The notes beneath the pieces were generated by a model. That model saw only the letters and a program-made list of their open reading frames with translations. It made no database searches and had not been told where the DNA came from. DNA of 64,000 nt. It comes from Thermatribacter velox. Its GTDB lineage: Bacteria; Atribacterota; Atribacteria; Atribacterales; Thermatribacteraceae. The stretch is taken from contig NZ_CP121689.1 of NCBI RefSeq assembly GCF_038396615.1, positions 1,004,001-1,068,000 on the forward strand. Direction: 5' to 3'. The translations under genes and the position numbers were made by a program. Of the stretch, positions 52,052-63,799 are shown piece by piece. Numbering within the stretch: position 1 is the stretch's first letter; every line of letters starts with the position of its first letter.

Positions 52052-52809
52052 TCTTTTTTCTCGCTATCTCCTGCCAGGACACTAAAAGCTCTGACTATCT
52101 CCATAGGCAGAGGAAATACAACTGTGGTCGCGTTTTCGGCAGCAATGTCACTAAGTGTCTGAAGATAGCGCAACTGAATAGCAATAGGATTCTGAGAGAT
52201 AATCTTGGCTGCCTCAGCCAGCTTTGTTGATGCTTGGTATTCTCCCTCGGCATTGATAATTTTCGCTCTGCGTTCTCGTTCCGTTTCCGCTTGGCGAGCC
52301 ATAGCTCTTTTTAACTCTTCAGGAAGTACCACTTCCTTGATTTCAACAGCTGAAACCTTTATTCCCCAGGGGTCAGTTTTCTCATCAATTATTTTTTGTA
52401 ACGCCTCATTAATCTTATCACGGTGAGTAAGGAGCTCATCAAGCTCTGACTGCCCCACAATACTTCTTAAAGTAGTTTGAGAAATCAGAGAGGTCGCCAT
52501 AACATAATTTTCCACCTGAGTAACCGCGTCTTCAGCATTCATGACTCGAAAATAGACCACTGCGTCCACGGTAACCGGGACGTTGTCCCGAGTAATCAGC
52601 TCCTGCTTGGGAACATCCATGGTCATCACTCGCAAATCAACTTTCACCAGCTGGTCAATTAACGGGATGATGAAAAAGATTCCCGGACCTTTTGCTCCCA
52701 CCAGGCGTCCTAACCTGAATATGACTCCTCGCTCATATTCTCTAACCACCTTGATAGCAGCGGAAAGAAAAATAATCACAATCAACACAATGAATGCCAG
52801 AAAAATCAT
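52048..52809 (-). CDS. Slipin (stomatin-like, band 7/SPFH) membrane protein
   Basis: 253 residues. One N-terminal membrane helix, then [40 protein letters not shown] and [15 protein letters not shown], the band-7 core, then the helical [20 protein letters not shown] repeat. Encoded immediately after an NfeD-type protease gene (ATGA overlap), as in the well-known slipin-NfeD operon partnership that acts in membrane microdomains. Confidence 0.93.
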   Translation of the reverse strand: MIFLAFIVLIVIIFLSAAIKVVREYERGVIFRLGRLVGAKGPGIFFIIPLIDQLVKVDLRVMTMDVPKQELITRDNVPVTVDAVVYFRVMNAEDAVTQVENYVMATSLISQTTLRSIVGQSELDELLTHRDKINEALQKIIDEKTDPWGIKVSAVEIKEVVLPEELKRAMARQAETERERRAKIINAEGEYQASTKLAEAAKIISQNPIAIQLRYLQTLSDIAAENATTVVFPLPMEIVRAFSVLAGDSEKKD

Positions 52810-54062
52810 TTTCCCTCATCCTCCCTTTTTTTATTTACCAGAAGTCTATTCCCTTTCTTGCCAACTACCATTACCTTTTCTCCAGGAGCTACAGGCTCTG
52901 GAGACTCTGCCCACCACAATTCCCCATCAACAATAACAAAGCCTTCGGGATTCAACACCTGTCTGGCAACTCCCTCCTTACCTTTCAGTGCTTCTTCTCC
53001 CGTCCTGACTTTTCTGCGCATTGCAACCAGGGCCATGGAAAGCGCAAAAACGAAGAAAGCCAAAATCCCCAAAACCGTAAATATTATTAACTCCAGAGGC
53101 AACCTGATCCCTACTTTCCTGACGTCGAAAAGTGTTAGTGAACCCAGAAAAAGAGAAATAGCTCCACCAACGGTCAATGCTCCAATGCCCGGGGTAACCC
53201 AGAGGTCCAGAGCCAGAAAGGCAAATCCCAGCAAAATAAAGATTACACCAGCAACATTGACCGGAAGTACGGAAAAAGCGTAAAAAGCCAGCAAAAGGCA
53301 TATGCTGCCAAAAACTCCGGGAACAATTGCCCCAGGATTAGAGAGCTCAAAAATTAAGCCCAGAGCTCCCAAGACAAGAAGGAGGTAAGCAAGACTGGGA
53401 TTCAAAAGTGCGTGTAAAATTCTTTCTCTTCCACTCAGGGGCACTCTAACAATTTTTACCTCTTTCAAAGTAGAAAGTACCTTTTCCACGACTTCTTCCA
53501 AAGAAACAGCAATGCCATCTATAAGACCAGAAGATAATGCCTCTTTCTCTCCAAGAGAGAGGCTTTCTCTCACCATTTTCTCGGCAACTTCAGGATTGCG
53601 TCCTCGGGTTTCTGCAAGCGTTTTTATAAAAGCTGCTGTGTCATTCACTATTTTTTCGCCTACTGCTTCCCCCTCCACGGTAACCGGATGTGCCGCCCCC
53701 AGAGTGGTGTTTTCACTCATAAAAGCATAGTGAGCAGCTAAAACCAAAAACGTACCCGCCGAAGCAGCTCTGGCTCCCCGAGGATAAACATAGGCCGCAA
53801 CTGGAACAGGGGAATTCAGAATACTCTTAACCATCTTCCGCATTGATTCCTCAAGCCCTCCTGGTGTGTCAATAAGCAAGACCACCAGTTTGGCTTCAGA
53901 TTGCAGGGCGTCTTGTAAAAGTTTCTCCAGATAATCAGCCAAGACAGGGTTGATAACCCCTGATATTTCACCGACCAGAACCAAACTACCCTGAGGCCAG
54001 GCAACACCGTAACATAAAATCAACCCAAGCAAAATTAGCAGAACAAAAAACTTAACAGACAT
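52806..54062 (-). CDS. NfeD-family membrane-bound serine protease (ClpP class)
   Basis: 418 residues. Signal or membrane segment at the N-terminus ([17 protein letters not shown]), ClpP-like domain with [17 protein letters not shown] near residue 60 and [20 protein letters not shown] with the likely catalytic Ser near 100, then four membrane helices and a C-terminal OB-fold NfeD domain ([16 protein letters not shown]). It is a long-form NfeD. Cleaves or processes membrane proteins together with slipin. Confidence 0.92.
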   Translation of the reverse strand: MSVKFFVLLILLGLILCYGVAWPQGSLVLVGEISGVINPVLADYLEKLLQDALQSEAKLVVLLIDTPGGLEESMRKMVKSILNSPVPVAAYVYPRGARAASAGTFLVLAAHYAFMSENTTLGAAHPVTVEGEAVGEKIVNDTAAFIKTLAETRGRNPEVAEKMVRESLSLGEKEALSSGLIDGIAVSLEEVVEKVLSTLKEVKIVRVPLSGRERILHALLNPSLAYLLLVLGALGLIFELSNPGAIVPGVFGSICLLLAFYAFSVLPVNVAGVIFILLGFAFLALDLWVTPGIGALTVGGAISLFLGSLTLFDVRKVGIRLPLELIIFTVLGILAFFVFALSMALVAMRRKVRTGEEALKGKEGVARQVLNPEGFVIVDGELWWAESPEPVAPGEKVMVVGKKGNRLLVNKKREDEGK

Positions 54063-54113
54063 ATTGAGTTAAACCCCACTAAAAGCATTTTAGCATAATC
54101 CCCTGGGGTGGTA

Positions 54114-54119
54114 TATAAT
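54114..54119 (+). promoter_or_regulatory. -10 element for the B12-binding radical SAM gene
   Basis: TATAAT in TGGTATATAAT, about 40 bases before the start; TTAGCA at 54089-54094 is a possible but badly spaced -35. Confidence 0.4.
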
Positions 54120-54158
54120 ATCAAGAGATTCGAAAAAGAAAAGGGTGATGGTACTTTA

Positions 54159-55457
54159 ATGAAAATACTTCTTGTTGCACCAGGACCTAACGAACATAAA
54201 AAAGTTAAGTTAGTTCCCTTCCCTCAAGCAAGTCTTCCCCTACTAGCAGCTCTAACTCCGCCCCAACATGAAGTGGTAATTGTTGATGAACGAGCTGAAT
54301 ATGTGCCTTTTGAAGAACAGTTTGACCTTGTAGGTATTACCGCCATGACCGCCACTTCACAAAGGGCGTATCAAATAGCTGACCGCTTCAGGGAAAAGGG
54401 CACGAAAGTGGTGCTTGGAGGTATGCACCCCAGTGCCTGTCCGGAAGAAGCCTTACAGCACGCAGATGCCGTAGTAATCGGTGAAGCCGAGGGCTTATGG
54501 GAACAGCTCCTTGAAGACCTGGAAAAGGGAGAACTTAAAAAGACATACACCAGAGAGGACTTTCCAGCTATCTATCGACTTCCTCCTTCCCGACTGGACC
54601 TTTTGAAATGTCGGTATCTTCTCAAGTACGTCTTCCAAACTACTCGTGGCTGCCCTCATGGCTGCAGCTTTTGCTCGGTATCTCGCTTCATGGGGAGAAA
54701 ATATCGCCACCGGGACATAGATAACGTTATCGAAGAGGTCAGCTTATATCAGGATAAAACACGTATAATCGGTTTCCTCGATGACAATATTGTAAGCAAT
54801 CCTCGTTATTCCAAAGAACTTTTCAGAGCACTTATTCCGCTTAAGAAAAAGTGGGTCAGCCAGGGGACTCTCAACATCGCCGACGATGACGAACTCATCA
54901 GTCTCGCCCAGAAAAGCGGATGTATCGCTCTTTTTGTAGGTATCGAATCTGTCAATGAAGAGATCCTGAAGAATGCTCATAAAAGTTTCAACAAAGTTAA
55001 GAATTATAAAAGATTAATCGAGAAATTTCACCAACACGGCATCATGATAATTGGTTCCTTTGTCTTTGGGTTTGACGAAGATGACACTTCTGTTTTCCAG
55101 AAAACTCTGGAATTCATTGAAGATGCGAAAATCGACTTTGCTCAATTTTCAATTCTTACTCCTTTACCGGGTACTGAAATTTTCTACCAGCTCAAAAACG
55201 AGAACCGCATTTTTACCTACGACTGGTCCAAGTATGATTTCGCACATGTAGTATACCAGCCCGCCAGAATGACGGCCGAAGAACTTCAGAAAGGGTACAA
55301 CGAAGTGTTTAGAAAATTTTACTCCTGGCCTTTAGCCTGGAAAAGGGTACTGCGCAACTGGAAATATCTGCACTATTTTATACCCGCTACACTTTATTAC
55401 AACTGGGTTTCCAGGCATCCCAAAGAACTTCCAAATTCGATACCTGAAGCTACTTGA
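54159..55457 (+). CDS. B12-binding domain radical SAM protein
   Basis: 432 residues from ATG 54159. The N-terminal cobalamin-binding-like domain has LLVAPGPNEHKKVKLVPFPQ and VVIVDERAEYVPF. The radical SAM motif reads TTRGCPHGCSFCSVSRFMG, followed by a TIM-barrel with DDNIVSNPRYSKELF and GSFVFGFDEDDTSVF. A methyltransferase or lipid-modifying role is common for this group (some act on hopanoids or tetrapyrroles), but the substrate is not known. The C-terminus has two near-hydrophobic stretches. Confidence 0.85.
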   Translation: MKILLVAPGPNEHKKVKLVPFPQASLPLLAALTPPQHEVVIVDERAEYVPFEEQFDLVGITAMTATSQRAYQIADRFREKGTKVVLGGMHPSACPEEALQHADAVVIGEAEGLWEQLLEDLEKGELKKTYTREDFPAIYRLPPSRLDLLKCRYLLKYVFQTTRGCPHGCSFCSVSRFMGRKYRHRDIDNVIEEVSLYQDKTRIIGFLDDNIVSNPRYSKELFRALIPLKKKWVSQGTLNIADDDELISLAQKSGCIALFVGIESVNEEILKNAHKSFNKVKNYKRLIEKFHQHGIMIIGSFVFGFDEDDTSVFQKTLEFIEDAKIDFAQFSILTPLPGTEIFYQLKNENRIFTYDWSKYDFAHVVYQPARMTAEELQKGYNEVFRKFYSWPLAWKRVLRNWKYLHYFIPATLYYNWVSRHPKELPNSIPEAT

Positions 55458-55491
55458 CAGACATGATATATTACTGCAAGGGTGTTAAAAA

Positions 55492-56577
55492 GTGAAAGCC
55501 TTATTGGCTCTCGAAGACGGAAGAATCTTTCGGGGTTACGCTTTTGGCGCCCTGAAAGAGGCAGGCGGAGAGGTAGTCTTCAATACCAGCATGACTGGCT
55601 ACCAAGAAATACTCACTGACCCTTCATACAAGGGGCAAATTGTAACTCTCACCTATCCACTTATAGGTAACTACGGAGTAAATTCCAGCGATGTGGAGTC
55701 GGCCCGACCCCAGGTAGAAGGTCTTATCGTAAGAGAAAAAAGCTCGATTTTCAGCAACTGGCGAGCCGAGAAAAGCCTTGAAGTTTATCTCGAGGAACAC
55801 GGAATACTGGGTATAGAAAGAATAGATACCAGAGCGCTCACCAAACATATACGAGAAAAGGGAGCTATGCGCGGATTTATCGCACTGGGAGATAACCTCG
55901 ATGTGGAAGCACTGGTTGCCAAAGCCCGCTCTCTACCTGAAATGAGTGGTCAGGATCTCGTAAAGGTAGTTACTACCAGTAAGCCTTATCTTTGGCAGGA
56001 GAAGGGCACTTTCAAAGTAGCAGTTATCGATTGTGGGGTCAAATTCAACATCCTGAGAGAACTTGCTAAAAGGGGTTGCAGGGTGGAAGTATATCCTGCT
56101 TTCAGCACAGCCAAAGAAATTCTGGCCACAAAACCTGATGGGATTCTTTTTTCAAATGGACCCGGTGACCCAGCAGCTCTACCATACCTTGTGGAATGTG
56201 CGCAACAGTTAATTGGCAAGGTACCCATTTTCGGAATATGCTTGGGACATCAAATACTTTCTCTTGCCCTTGGCGGAAATACTTTCAAATTAAAGTTTGG
56301 ACATCATGGAGGAAACCACCCCGTCAAAGACCTGTTCACCGAACGAGTTACCGTTACCGCTCAGAACCACGGTTTCGCAGTAGACCCTACTTCACTACCT
56401 CGCGAAGATGTAGAAATCACGCACCTTAACCTCAACGACCACACCCTGGAGGGCATAAGACATAAAAAACTTCCTCTGTTCAGTGTTCAGTTCCATCCTG
56501 AAGCCGGCCCTGGGCCTCACGACACCACATACCTTTTCGACAACTTTGTGAGCCTTATGGAGGAAAGCCATGCCTAA
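55492..56577 (+). CDS. carA: Carbamoyl-phosphate synthase small subunit
   Basis: 361 residues. GTG start after GGGTG. N-terminal [20 protein letters not shown] and class I glutamine amidotransferase domain with [35 protein letters not shown] (nucleophile Cys) and [14 protein letters not shown] (His/Glu). It releases ammonia from glutamine for carbamoyl phosphate, used in pyrimidine and arginine synthesis. Overlaps carB by eight bases. Confidence 0.97.
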   Translation: MKALLALEDGRIFRGYAFGALKEAGGEVVFNTSMTGYQEILTDPSYKGQIVTLTYPLIGNYGVNSSDVESARPQVEGLIVREKSSIFSNWRAEKSLEVYLEEHGILGIERIDTRALTKHIREKGAMRGFIALGDNLDVEALVAKARSLPEMSGQDLVKVVTTSKPYLWQEKGTFKVAVIDCGVKFNILRELAKRGCRVEVYPAFSTAKEILATKPDGILFSNGPGDPAALPYLVECAQQLIGKVPIFGICLGHQILSLALGGNTFKLKFGHHGGNHPVKDLFTERVTVTAQNHGFAVDPTSLPREDVEITHLNLNDHTLEGIRHKKLPLFSVQFHPEAGPGPHDTTYLFDNFVSLMEESHA

Positions 56578-59500
56578 ACGCACCGATATCCATAAAATAC
56601 TGATTATAGGTTCTGGACCAATTATTATAGGACAAGCCTGCGAGTTTGATTATTCGGGCACTCAGGGCTGTAAAGCGCTTAAAAGCGAAGGATATCAGAT
56701 AATTCTGGTTAACAGTAACCCAGCCACCATAATGACCGATCCGGAAATGGCCGATAAGACTTACATAGAGCCGCTAACTCCTCAGGTAGTTGAGAAAATC
56801 ATCGAGAGAGAAAGACCCGACGCTTTGTTACCAACACTTGGTGGGCAGACAGCGCTCAATATAACCGTCCAGCTTGCCGAGCGGGGGGTGCTCCAAAAAT
56901 ACGGAGTAGAAACACTGGGAGCGTCTCCGGAAGCGATTAAAAAGGCTGAAGATCGCGAACTCTTTAAAGAAGCTATGCAAAGCTGCGGTATTGAAGTTCT
57001 GAAGAGCGACCGCGCCTACTCGCTCAAAGAAGCTATGGAAGTTGCCCAAAAAATTGGCTTCCCCTTAGTCATTCGTCCCAGTTTCACCCTTGGCGGAACA
57101 GGAGGCGCTATAGCGTATAACATAGAAGAATTTGAAGAATTAGCCCGCAGAGCTCTGGAAAGCAGTTTGAACAGTGAAATACTGATTGAAGAATCAGTGA
57201 TAGGCTGGAAAGAGTTCGAATTGGAAGTAATGCGGGACAAAAAAGACAACGTGGTCATTATATGTTCCATAGAGAACTTTGACCCCATGGGGGTTCACAC
57301 CGGAGATAGCATTACCGTAGCTCCTATACAAACCCTGAGCGACTACGAATACCAGCATATGAGAGATATGGCCATAAGGGCCATTCGCGAAATTGGAGTA
57401 GACACTGGAGGTTGCAACATTCAGTTCGCTGTACACCCCCGTACCGGCCGCATGGTTATTATCGAAATGAACCCCCGAGTATCAAGGAGCTCAGCCCTTG
57501 CTTCAAAAGCCACTGGATTTCCTATTGCCAAAATAGCTGCAAAACTTGCTGTTGGCTATACCCTGGATGAAATTCCCAATGACATAACCCAGAAAACGCC
57601 AGCCTGCTTTGAACCGGCTCTTGACTACTGTGTAGTCAAAATACCTCGTTTTACTTTTGAGAAATTTCCAGAAACAGAACCTGTTCTTGGAGTTTCCATG
57701 AAAAGCGTAGGAGAAACCATGGCCATCGGCAGTAATTTTAAAGAAGCACTACAAAAGGGCTTGCGTTCCTTAGAAATTGGCAAATGTGGGCTTGAAGATG
57801 TTCCAAAACTCAGTTCCTTGCCTCCAGAAAAACGGAAAGAAATCATACGAGAGAAATTGCAAAAACCCAATCCTGAAAGAATTTTCCATATCAAAATGGC
57901 CTTGAAAGAAGGCTTTTCCATCCAAGAAATCAATGCGTACTCAGGAATTGACCCCTGGTTCATAAAGCAGATCGAAGAAATAGTGGATATGGAGGAAAAC
58001 CTGCGCAAAATAAAGGATTGGAAAAAAATTGACCCCGATCTCTTGCTAAGAGCCAAACAATTTGGCTTCTCAGACCGTCAACTCGCTGAACTCTGGGGAA
58101 CAAACGAGTGGGAAGTGAGGGAATTTCGCAAAAATCTTGGCATCCTTCCCGTATATAAACAGGTTGACACCTGTGCTGCAGAATTTGAGGCAAAAACTCC
58201 ATATTACTACTCAACCTACCTCGAAGAATGTGAAGCCAATCCCAGTTCCAACCAAAAAGTAATAATTCTGGGAGCAGGGCCCAACAGAATAGGACAGGGA
58301 ATCGAATTTGATTACTGTTGTGTGCATGCTACCTGGGGACTTAGAGACCTGGGTATAGAAACTATAATGGTTAACAGCAACCCGGAAACCGTGAGTACTG
58401 ACTATGATACTTCTGATAAGCTTTACTTTGAACCTCTCTATCTTGAGGATGTGCTCAACATAATAGAAAAGGAAAAGCCTCTGGGGGTCATTCTCCAGCT
58501 TGGAGGACAAACCCCACTGAACCTTGCTAAGGACCTGGAAAAAGCAGGAGTTACCATTTTGGGCACCAGTTCTGAGGGTATTGATATAGCAGAAGACAGA
58601 GACCGCTTCAAGCAGCTTATAGAGCGATTAAAGCTGGAACAACCAAAAAACGGCATAGCCACGTCTTTCCAAGAAGCAAAACAGGTAGCCTGGTCAATTG
58701 GCTATCCAGTAATGGTTCGTCCTTCCTATGTCCTGGGTGGAAGAGCCATGCGAATAATATATAACGAGGAAGAACTCAGCGAATTCATAGAGCAAGCTGT
58801 TGAGATTTCTGCAGGGCATCCGGTGCTTATCGACAAATATCTTGAAGATGCCATAGAAATTGATGTTGATGCTATCAGTGACGGTAAAAGAGTTATCATT
58901 GCAGGAATAATGGAGCACATAGAGGAAGCAGGGGTTCACTCTGGAGACAGTGCTTGTGTGGTGCCACCTTTTTCGCTGAGCGATGAAATTATTGAAAGGA
59001 TTTCTCAACACACCTATGCACTGGCTCGAGAACTCAAGGTAGTAGGCCTCATGAACGTTCAATACGCCGTTAAAGACGATACCATATATGTGCTTGAGGT
59101 AAACCCCCGTGCTTCGCGTACCATACCCTTCATCAGCAAAGCAACTGGTGTACCATTTGCAAGAATTGCTTCCCAAATAATGGTAGGCAGAACACTTGAC
59201 GAAATCGGTCTTACCAGTGAAATAATACCCCATTACTTCGCTGTCAAAGAGGCAGTATTTCCTTTCAATAGATTCCCCAACGTGGACCCAGTCCTGGGTC
59301 CTGAGATGCGCTCAACAGGGGAAGTCATGGGCATAGACCGGGATTTCGGCATGGCTTATGCTAAAGCCCAGTTAAGCGCTCAAGCCAACTTACCACTTGA
59401 AGGCAAGGTGTTTATAAGCGTGAAAAATCGTGACAAAAGAAGTATCGTATATCTTGCTAAACGGCTTGCTGACCTGGGCTTCAAAATTGTAGCCACAACC

Positions 59501-59869
59501 GGAACACGAAAAGTCCTGATCAATAACGGATTGGAAGTAGAAGCTGTCAAAAAAGTCGGAGAAGGGCGCCCCAACATAGTTGACCTTATTAAAAACCGTG
59601 AAATACAATTAATTATCAACACTCCCTCCGGGGGTCGTTCACAGCAGGAAAGCAGCATCATCCGTAAAGAAGCCGTAATAAGAAACATCCCCTATGTTAC
59701 AACTCTCTTTGGGGCAGAAGCCATGGTATACGCCATTGAACGTCTGAAAAGAAGAGAAATCGAGGTCTGTACCCTGCAGGAATACAGGGAAGAAATTTTC
59801 AAAAAATACCAGCTAAAAATCAACCTTCAGCCTAAAGACCATGAGCCTGAGTCTGTCCTTCATACTTAG
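56570..59869 (+). CDS. carB: Carbamoyl-phosphate synthase large subunit
   Basis: 1099 residues. Two homologous ATP-grasp halves: [20 protein letters not shown] at the start and [20 protein letters not shown] near residue 563, each followed by its ATP-grasp domain ([22 protein letters not shown]). A C-terminal MGS-like regulatory domain ([14 protein letters not shown]) follows. No insertion or break is seen. GGAGG precedes the ATG. Makes carbamoyl phosphate with CarA. Confidence 0.98.
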   Translation: MPKRTDIHKILIIGSGPIIIGQACEFDYSGTQGCKALKSEGYQIILVNSNPATIMTDPEMADKTYIEPLTPQVVEKIIERERPDALLPTLGGQTALNITVQLAERGVLQKYGVETLGASPEAIKKAEDRELFKEAMQSCGIEVLKSDRAYSLKEAMEVAQKIGFPLVIRPSFTLGGTGGAIAYNIEEFEELARRALESSLNSEILIEESVIGWKEFELEVMRDKKDNVVIICSIENFDPMGVHTGDSITVAPIQTLSDYEYQHMRDMAIRAIREIGVDTGGCNIQFAVHPRTGRMVIIEMNPRVSRSSALASKATGFPIAKIAAKLAVGYTLDEIPNDITQKTPACFEPALDYCVVKIPRFTFEKFPETEPVLGVSMKSVGETMAIGSNFKEALQKGLRSLEIGKCGLEDVPKLSSLPPEKRKEIIREKLQKPNPERIFHIKMALKEGFSIQEINAYSGIDPWFIKQIEEIVDMEENLRKIKDWKKIDPDLLLRAKQFGFSDRQLAELWGTNEWEVREFRKNLGILPVYKQVDTCAAEFEAKTPYYYSTYLEECEANPSSNQKVIILGAGPNRIGQGIEFDYCCVHATWGLRDLGIETIMVNSNPETVSTDYDTSDKLYFEPLYLEDVLNIIEKEKPLGVILQLGGQTPLNLAKDLEKAGVTILGTSSEGIDIAEDRDRFKQLIERLKLEQPKNGIATSFQEAKQVAWSIGYPVMVRPSYVLGGRAMRIIYNEEELSEFIEQAVEISAGHPVLIDKYLEDAIEIDVDAISDGKRVIIAGIMEHIEEAGVHSGDSACVVPPFSLSDEIIERISQHTYALARELKVVGLMNVQYAVKDDTIYVLEVNPRASRTIPFISKATGVPFARIASQIMVGRTLDEIGLTSEIIPHYFAVKEAVFPFNRFPNVDPVLGPEMRSTGEVMGIDRDFGMAYAKAQLSAQANLPLEGKVFISVKNRDKRSIVYLAKRLADLGFKIVATTGTRKVLINNGLEVEAVKKVGEGRPNIVDLIKNREIQLIINTPSGGRSQQESSIIRKEAVIRNIPYVTTLFGAEAMVYAIERLKRREIEVCTLQEYREEIFKKYQLKINLQPKDHEPESVLHT

Positions 59870-60662
59870 AAAAATAATAAACATCGCTGCCATCTGTGGT
59901 GGCTCATATCTGGCCATTCTGTTTGCTTCGTTCGCCATAAGAAGAACTCTAATTATTACCAGCAGATTTGAAAAAAAACAAGACCTGAACCGCCGACTGA
60001 AAACAGTAGCTCCACTACTGCAGAGTTTGGCAAAGTATGTCATAGGATTTTTTGCCGTGATACTGGTATTGCGTCAGCTTGGAGTGGATGCAGCAGCTAT
60101 ACTTGCTGGAGCAGGTGTAGTGGGCATAGCTATAGGTTTTGGTGCTCAAACTCTGGTCAAAGACATTCTCACCGGAGTATTCCTGCTGATTGAAGACAGC
60201 ATTTCAGTAGGCGATATCGTTCAAATTGGTGACCTTACTGGCACTGTTGAAGACATCGGCCTGAGGGTAACCCGAATAAGACCCTTTTCTGGGGCTTTGG
60301 TGATTATTCCCAACGGAGAGATTACCAGGATTGCCAATTTCAACCGTGGTTTCACCCGAGCTATAGTTGAGGTAGGTATCGCTTACGAAGAAGACGTCGA
60401 TCGAGCTATACAGGTCTTGCAAAACATTGCCAGCCAGTACCGGGAAGCGAATCCCTCAAAAATCCTCGAAGAACCCACCATACACCGCATCGCCCGCCTC
60501 GATTCTTCAGCAGTTATTTTAAGAGTGATACTCAAAGTAGCCCCTAAAGAACACTGGGGAGTAGAGCGCGACTTACTTTACCTTATCAAGAAAACCTTTG
60601 ACGAAGAAAAGATAGAAATCCCTTACCAGAAGCACGTTGTTTTCATGAAAGACCTGCGTTGA
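59841..60662 (+). CDS. Small-conductance mechanosensitive channel (MscS family)
   Basis: 273 residues. Two N-terminal membrane helices, the pore helix [20 protein letters not shown] and the beta-domain motif [20 protein letters not shown], with [17 protein letters not shown] and a C-terminal alpha/beta domain. A short-form MscS. The ATG lies 29 bases inside the end of carB, so translation is probably coupled. Releases solutes during osmotic downshock. Confidence 0.92.
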   Translation: MSLSLSFILRKIINIAAICGGSYLAILFASFAIRRTLIITSRFEKKQDLNRRLKTVAPLLQSLAKYVIGFFAVILVLRQLGVDAAAILAGAGVVGIAIGFGAQTLVKDILTGVFLLIEDSISVGDIVQIGDLTGTVEDIGLRVTRIRPFSGALVIIPNGEITRIANFNRGFTRAIVEVGIAYEEDVDRAIQVLQNIASQYREANPSKILEEPTIHRIARLDSSAVILRVILKVAPKEHWGVERDLLYLIKKTFDEEKIEIPYQKHVVFMKDLR

Positions 60663-60768
60663 GAACCGCTCTCTTAGTGCCAGCCTGACAAACTCCAGGA
60701 AGAAAAAAGCACTATAAAGGGTTTTCATCTAAAAGCTATTTTTACACCTTAAAAGGGGGCATGTAGCT

Positions 60769-62448
60769 TTGGAAGTCAACATTAAAATAGCTGGTGAAGC
60801 TGGACAGGGCATCGAAACGGTCAGTGAAGTACTGAGCAAAACCCTGTTAGAAAAAGGCTGGTATATATTTTCCACTGAGGATTACCAGTCGAGGATACGA
60901 GGGGGACACAACTTTACACAGATACGAATCTCCAACCAGCCGTTAAAAGCGATGACACAGAAAGTAGATATTCTGATTGCTTTAAACGAAGAAAGCTTTT
61001 TTCTCCACCACCAGGAATTGGGTGAAGAAGGTATTGGTATAGGCAAAATACCGGATTCACACCTAAACTCTACTAATTTCTTCAAGCTCGACTTTGAAGC
61101 GTTAGCTCAGGAAATAGGTTCCAAAGTATTCGCCAACATGATTGCAGTGGGAACATTGCTCTCTATGCTGGGATTCGAGCCAGAAATTGCTTTTCCCTAC
61201 CTCGAGAAACGATTTGCAAAAAAAGGACCAGAAGTAATAATCAAAAACCAACAGGCTTTGCAAAAAGGCTCTAAAATAGGACAAAGCTTCCACTTTAGAA
61301 AAAACCTCGGTTCAATCGACCCAGAAGAAAAAGCCAGATTTATCCTGAACGGAAATCAAGCCATAGCTTTAGGAGCAATAATCGCTGGTTGTTCATTCTA
61401 CGCCGCATATCCAATGACCCCTTCAACAGGCATAATGAACTTTCTGGCTGCACAAAGCGCCAAATACGGGATAGTTGTAGAACAGGCTGAAGATGAAATC
61501 AGTGCCATCAATATGGCAGTGGGGGCTTCCTTTGCTGGAGCAAGAGCCATGACAGGTACATCCGGAGGTGGTTTCTGTTTGATGTGTGAAGGCTTGGGAC
61601 TCGCAGCAATGACCGAAACCCCAATCGTTATAGTTGATGCCCAGCGTCCTGGACCAAGCACTGGTCTACCCACCAGAACTTCTCAAGGAGACCTGGATTT
61701 TGTATTAAATGCCTCACACGATGAGTTTCCCCGCTTTGTATTTGCTCCTTCTACTCCTGAAGAAGCGATTAACCTGACCATCAAGGCTTTTGAGCTGGCT
61801 GACAAATACCAGGTTCCAACAATCATATTGACTGACCAGTATCTTGCTGATTCCAAGTTCACGTATTCCAAGATAGAACTTAGAGAACATCCCACCGGAC
61901 CCTACTGGGTTGAAGCAAAAAGGGGTTATAAACGCTACCTACTGACTGAAAGCGGCGTATCGCAAAGAGCCATACCTGGCTTTGGAGAAGAAACCGTGAT
62001 AGCCGATAGCGATGAACACGACGAGGAGGGTCACCTCACTGAAGACCTTGATATACGAGTTAAAATGCACCGGAAAAGGATGAAAAAAGAACCATTGATG
62101 GCCAAAGAGTTGTCTCAACCCCACTACCTGCCGGGAAAGCAAGCAACGCTTATTAGCTTTGGATCCACTTTTGGAGTAGTTGAAGAAGCCTGCCAGGCAC
62201 TTCGAAAAGAAGGTCTGGACATAGGCCACCTCCATTTTTCAGAACTTCATCCTCTCTCGGAAGACACCTTTAAAACGCTCTCTGAATTGCCTGACCCCGT
62301 GGTGATAGAGAACAATTATCGTGGCCAACTGGCAAATCTTTTAGAGCGAAAAACACTTACCCCCTTCAGAAAGAGGATAAACAAATTTAACGGAAAACCC
62401 TTTTTCGTGGAGGAACTCCTGGCGAAAATAAAGGAGGAACTATCATGA
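60769..62448 (+). CDS. korA: 2-oxoacid:acceptor oxidoreductase subunit alpha (fused gamma-alpha, KorA-type)
   Basis: 559 residues. The N-terminal gamma domain (about 1-180: IAGEAGQGIETVSEVLSKTL, DYQSRIRGGHNFTQIR) is fused to the alpha domain (GAIIAGCSFYAAYPMTPSTG; TGTSGGGFCLMCEGLGLAAM), as in 2-oxoglutarate:ferredoxin oxidoreductases. TTG 60769 is preceded by AAAAGGGGG. With korB it converts a 2-oxoacid to an acyl-CoA and passes electrons to ferredoxin. The exact acid is not certain. Start of korB overlaps its end by four bases. Confidence 0.9.
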   Translation: MEVNIKIAGEAGQGIETVSEVLSKTLLEKGWYIFSTEDYQSRIRGGHNFTQIRISNQPLKAMTQKVDILIALNEESFFLHHQELGEEGIGIGKIPDSHLNSTNFFKLDFEALAQEIGSKVFANMIAVGTLLSMLGFEPEIAFPYLEKRFAKKGPEVIIKNQQALQKGSKIGQSFHFRKNLGSIDPEEKARFILNGNQAIALGAIIAGCSFYAAYPMTPSTGIMNFLAAQSAKYGIVVEQAEDEISAINMAVGASFAGARAMTGTSGGGFCLMCEGLGLAAMTETPIVIVDAQRPGPSTGLPTRTSQGDLDFVLNASHDEFPRFVFAPSTPEEAINLTIKAFELADKYQVPTIILTDQYLADSKFTYSKIELREHPTGPYWVEAKRGYKRYLLTESGVSQRAIPGFGEETVIADSDEHDEEGHLTEDLDIRVKMHRKRMKKEPLMAKELSQPHYLPGKQATLISFGSTFGVVEEACQALRKEGLDIGHLHFSELHPLSEDTFKTLSELPDPVVIENNYRGQLANLLERKTLTPFRKRINKFNGKPFFVEELLAKIKEELS

Positions 62449-63302
62449 ACGAAAATGTATTTGACAATCAAGTGCCCATTGCTTGGTGTCCAGGATGTGG
62501 AAATTTTGGCATCCTTCGGTCCCTTAAGAAAGCACTTCTCGAGCTTGGGCTCAAACCCGAACAGGTGGTTATTTCCTCAGGAATCGGCCAGGCCGCCAAG
62601 ATACCACATTACCTTAAAGTTAACGTCTTTAACGGTCTTCATGGAAGGAGTATTCCTGCAGCTCTGGCAATTAAAACTGTTAATCCCGGCTTGGTGGTCA
62701 TTGCAGAATCTGGAGACGGATGCATGTATGGCGAAGGAGGTAACCATTTTCTCCATGCAATCCGAAGGAATCCGGATATTACAGTTATTATTCATAATAA
62801 CCAGGTCTATGGACTCACCAAAGGGCAGGCATCACCCACATCTCCAGAAGGCTTTCCTTCCAAAACCCAGCCCTTTGGAAGCCTTGCTCAGCCCCTTAAT
62901 CCGCTAAGCCTGGCGATATCGCAGGGAGCAAGTTTTGTAGCGCGCGGCTTCGCTGGAGATCCAGACAAGCTCGCCAAAATCCTGAAAGAAGCAATTACTT
63001 GGAGGGGACTCGCCATCGTTGATGTCTTGCAGCCCTGTGTAACCTTCAACAAAATCAATACCTATGACTGGTATAAAAAGAGAGTGTACTATTTACCCAA
63101 AAACTTTGATTGTGGCAACAAAAAGGAAGCCTTCAGCAAAGCCCTGGAATGGGGAGATAAGATACCCCTTGGCATCTTTTACAAAGAACAGAAACCTGTT
63201 TTCCAGGAGAAACTGCCGTTTCAAAAGGAAAATCTTGTTTATCGAAAACCCAGAGAAAACGCTGCAGAAATTCTTGAGCAAGAACTGGAAGCCATAAAAT
63301 AA
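62445..63302 (+). CDS. korB: 2-oxoacid:ferredoxin oxidoreductase subunit beta (KorB-type)
   Basis: 285 residues. VPIAWCPGCGNFGILRSLKK at the start, and the thiamine-pyrophosphate motif ESGDGCMYGEGGNH to IIHNNQVYGLTKGQASPTS. Cysteines near the start and in VLQPCVTFNK fit the single [4Fe-4S] cluster. The two-subunit arrangement lacks a separate ferredoxin subunit, typical of KorAB. ATG overlaps the korA stop; GGAGG precedes it. Confidence 0.93.
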   Translation: MNENVFDNQVPIAWCPGCGNFGILRSLKKALLELGLKPEQVVISSGIGQAAKIPHYLKVNVFNGLHGRSIPAALAIKTVNPGLVVIAESGDGCMYGEGGNHFLHAIRRNPDITVIIHNNQVYGLTKGQASPTSPEGFPSKTQPFGSLAQPLNPLSLAISQGASFVARGFAGDPDKLAKILKEAITWRGLAIVDVLQPCVTFNKINTYDWYKKRVYYLPKNFDCGNKKEAFSKALEWGDKIPLGIFYKEQKPVFQEKLPFQKENLVYRKPRENAAEILEQELEAIK

Positions 63303-63318
63303 TCAGGCAATCCGACAC

Positions 63319-63344
63319 GGGAGGGGCAGTAAAACGCCCCTCTC
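63319..63344. terminator. Terminator between korB and uspA
   Basis: GAGGGGC (63321-63327) pairs with GCCCCTC (63336-63342), extended by G-T and G-C pairs and followed by a T-rich stretch on the plus strand. Located between convergent genes. Confidence 0.65.
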
Positions 63345-63349
63345 CCTAT

Positions 63350-63799
63350 TTATTCTTTGAGTGCCTCAAAACACTTGACAACCGTAACCGGTACGCAGGT
63401 CCTCTTGATAACGCCTACTGTAACACTACCCAGAAATATACTGGCTAATCCAGTGCGTCCGTGAGTTCCCATGACCAGCATATCCACATCGTTGTTTTCA
63501 GCAAATTTTGCTATCTCTTCTGCAGGGTCTCCAACCGCAACTTCAAAATTAACCGTGATTGCTTCTTTATCAATAGTGTTATCCAGAAATTCTTCATACA
63601 TGCGATTATTAAATTCCTCCACCACGTTTTCCCAGGGATTGCCCGGTTGCGAAGTCAAAGCGTTAACTTCACTAACAGTCAAAACGTGAAGAAGAGTCAA
63701 TCTGGCATTAAACGATTTTGCTAAAAAAGAAGCGTAGCGAATTGCCAAGTCTGAAAACTTGGAAAAATCCGTAGGTACCATAAGATGCTTGAGTTCCAA
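63350..63799 (-). CDS. Universal stress protein (UspA family)
   Basis: 149 residues from TTG 63799, chosen because GGAGGG lies seven bases upstream; the ATG at 63814 would overlap that SD. HLMVPTDFSKFSDLAIRYAS at the start, and DMLVMGTHGRTGLASIFLGS near the end gives the G-x2-G-x9-G-type ATP-binding pattern. Probably a nucleotide-binding stress protein. Confidence 0.9.
   Translation of the reverse strand: MELKHLMVPTDFSKFSDLAIRYASFLAKSFNARLTLLHVLTVSEVNALTSQPGNPWENVVEEFNNRMYEEFLDNTIDKEAITVNFEVAVGDPAEEIAKFAENNDVDMLVMGTHGRTGLASIFLGSVTVGVIKRTCVPVTVVKCFEALKE

Noticed and set aside
55454-55472. TTGACA near the end of the B12/radical SAM gene as a carA promoter
   Set aside because: The nearest -10-like TATATT is only seven bases away and no other -10 fits at 16-18 bases.
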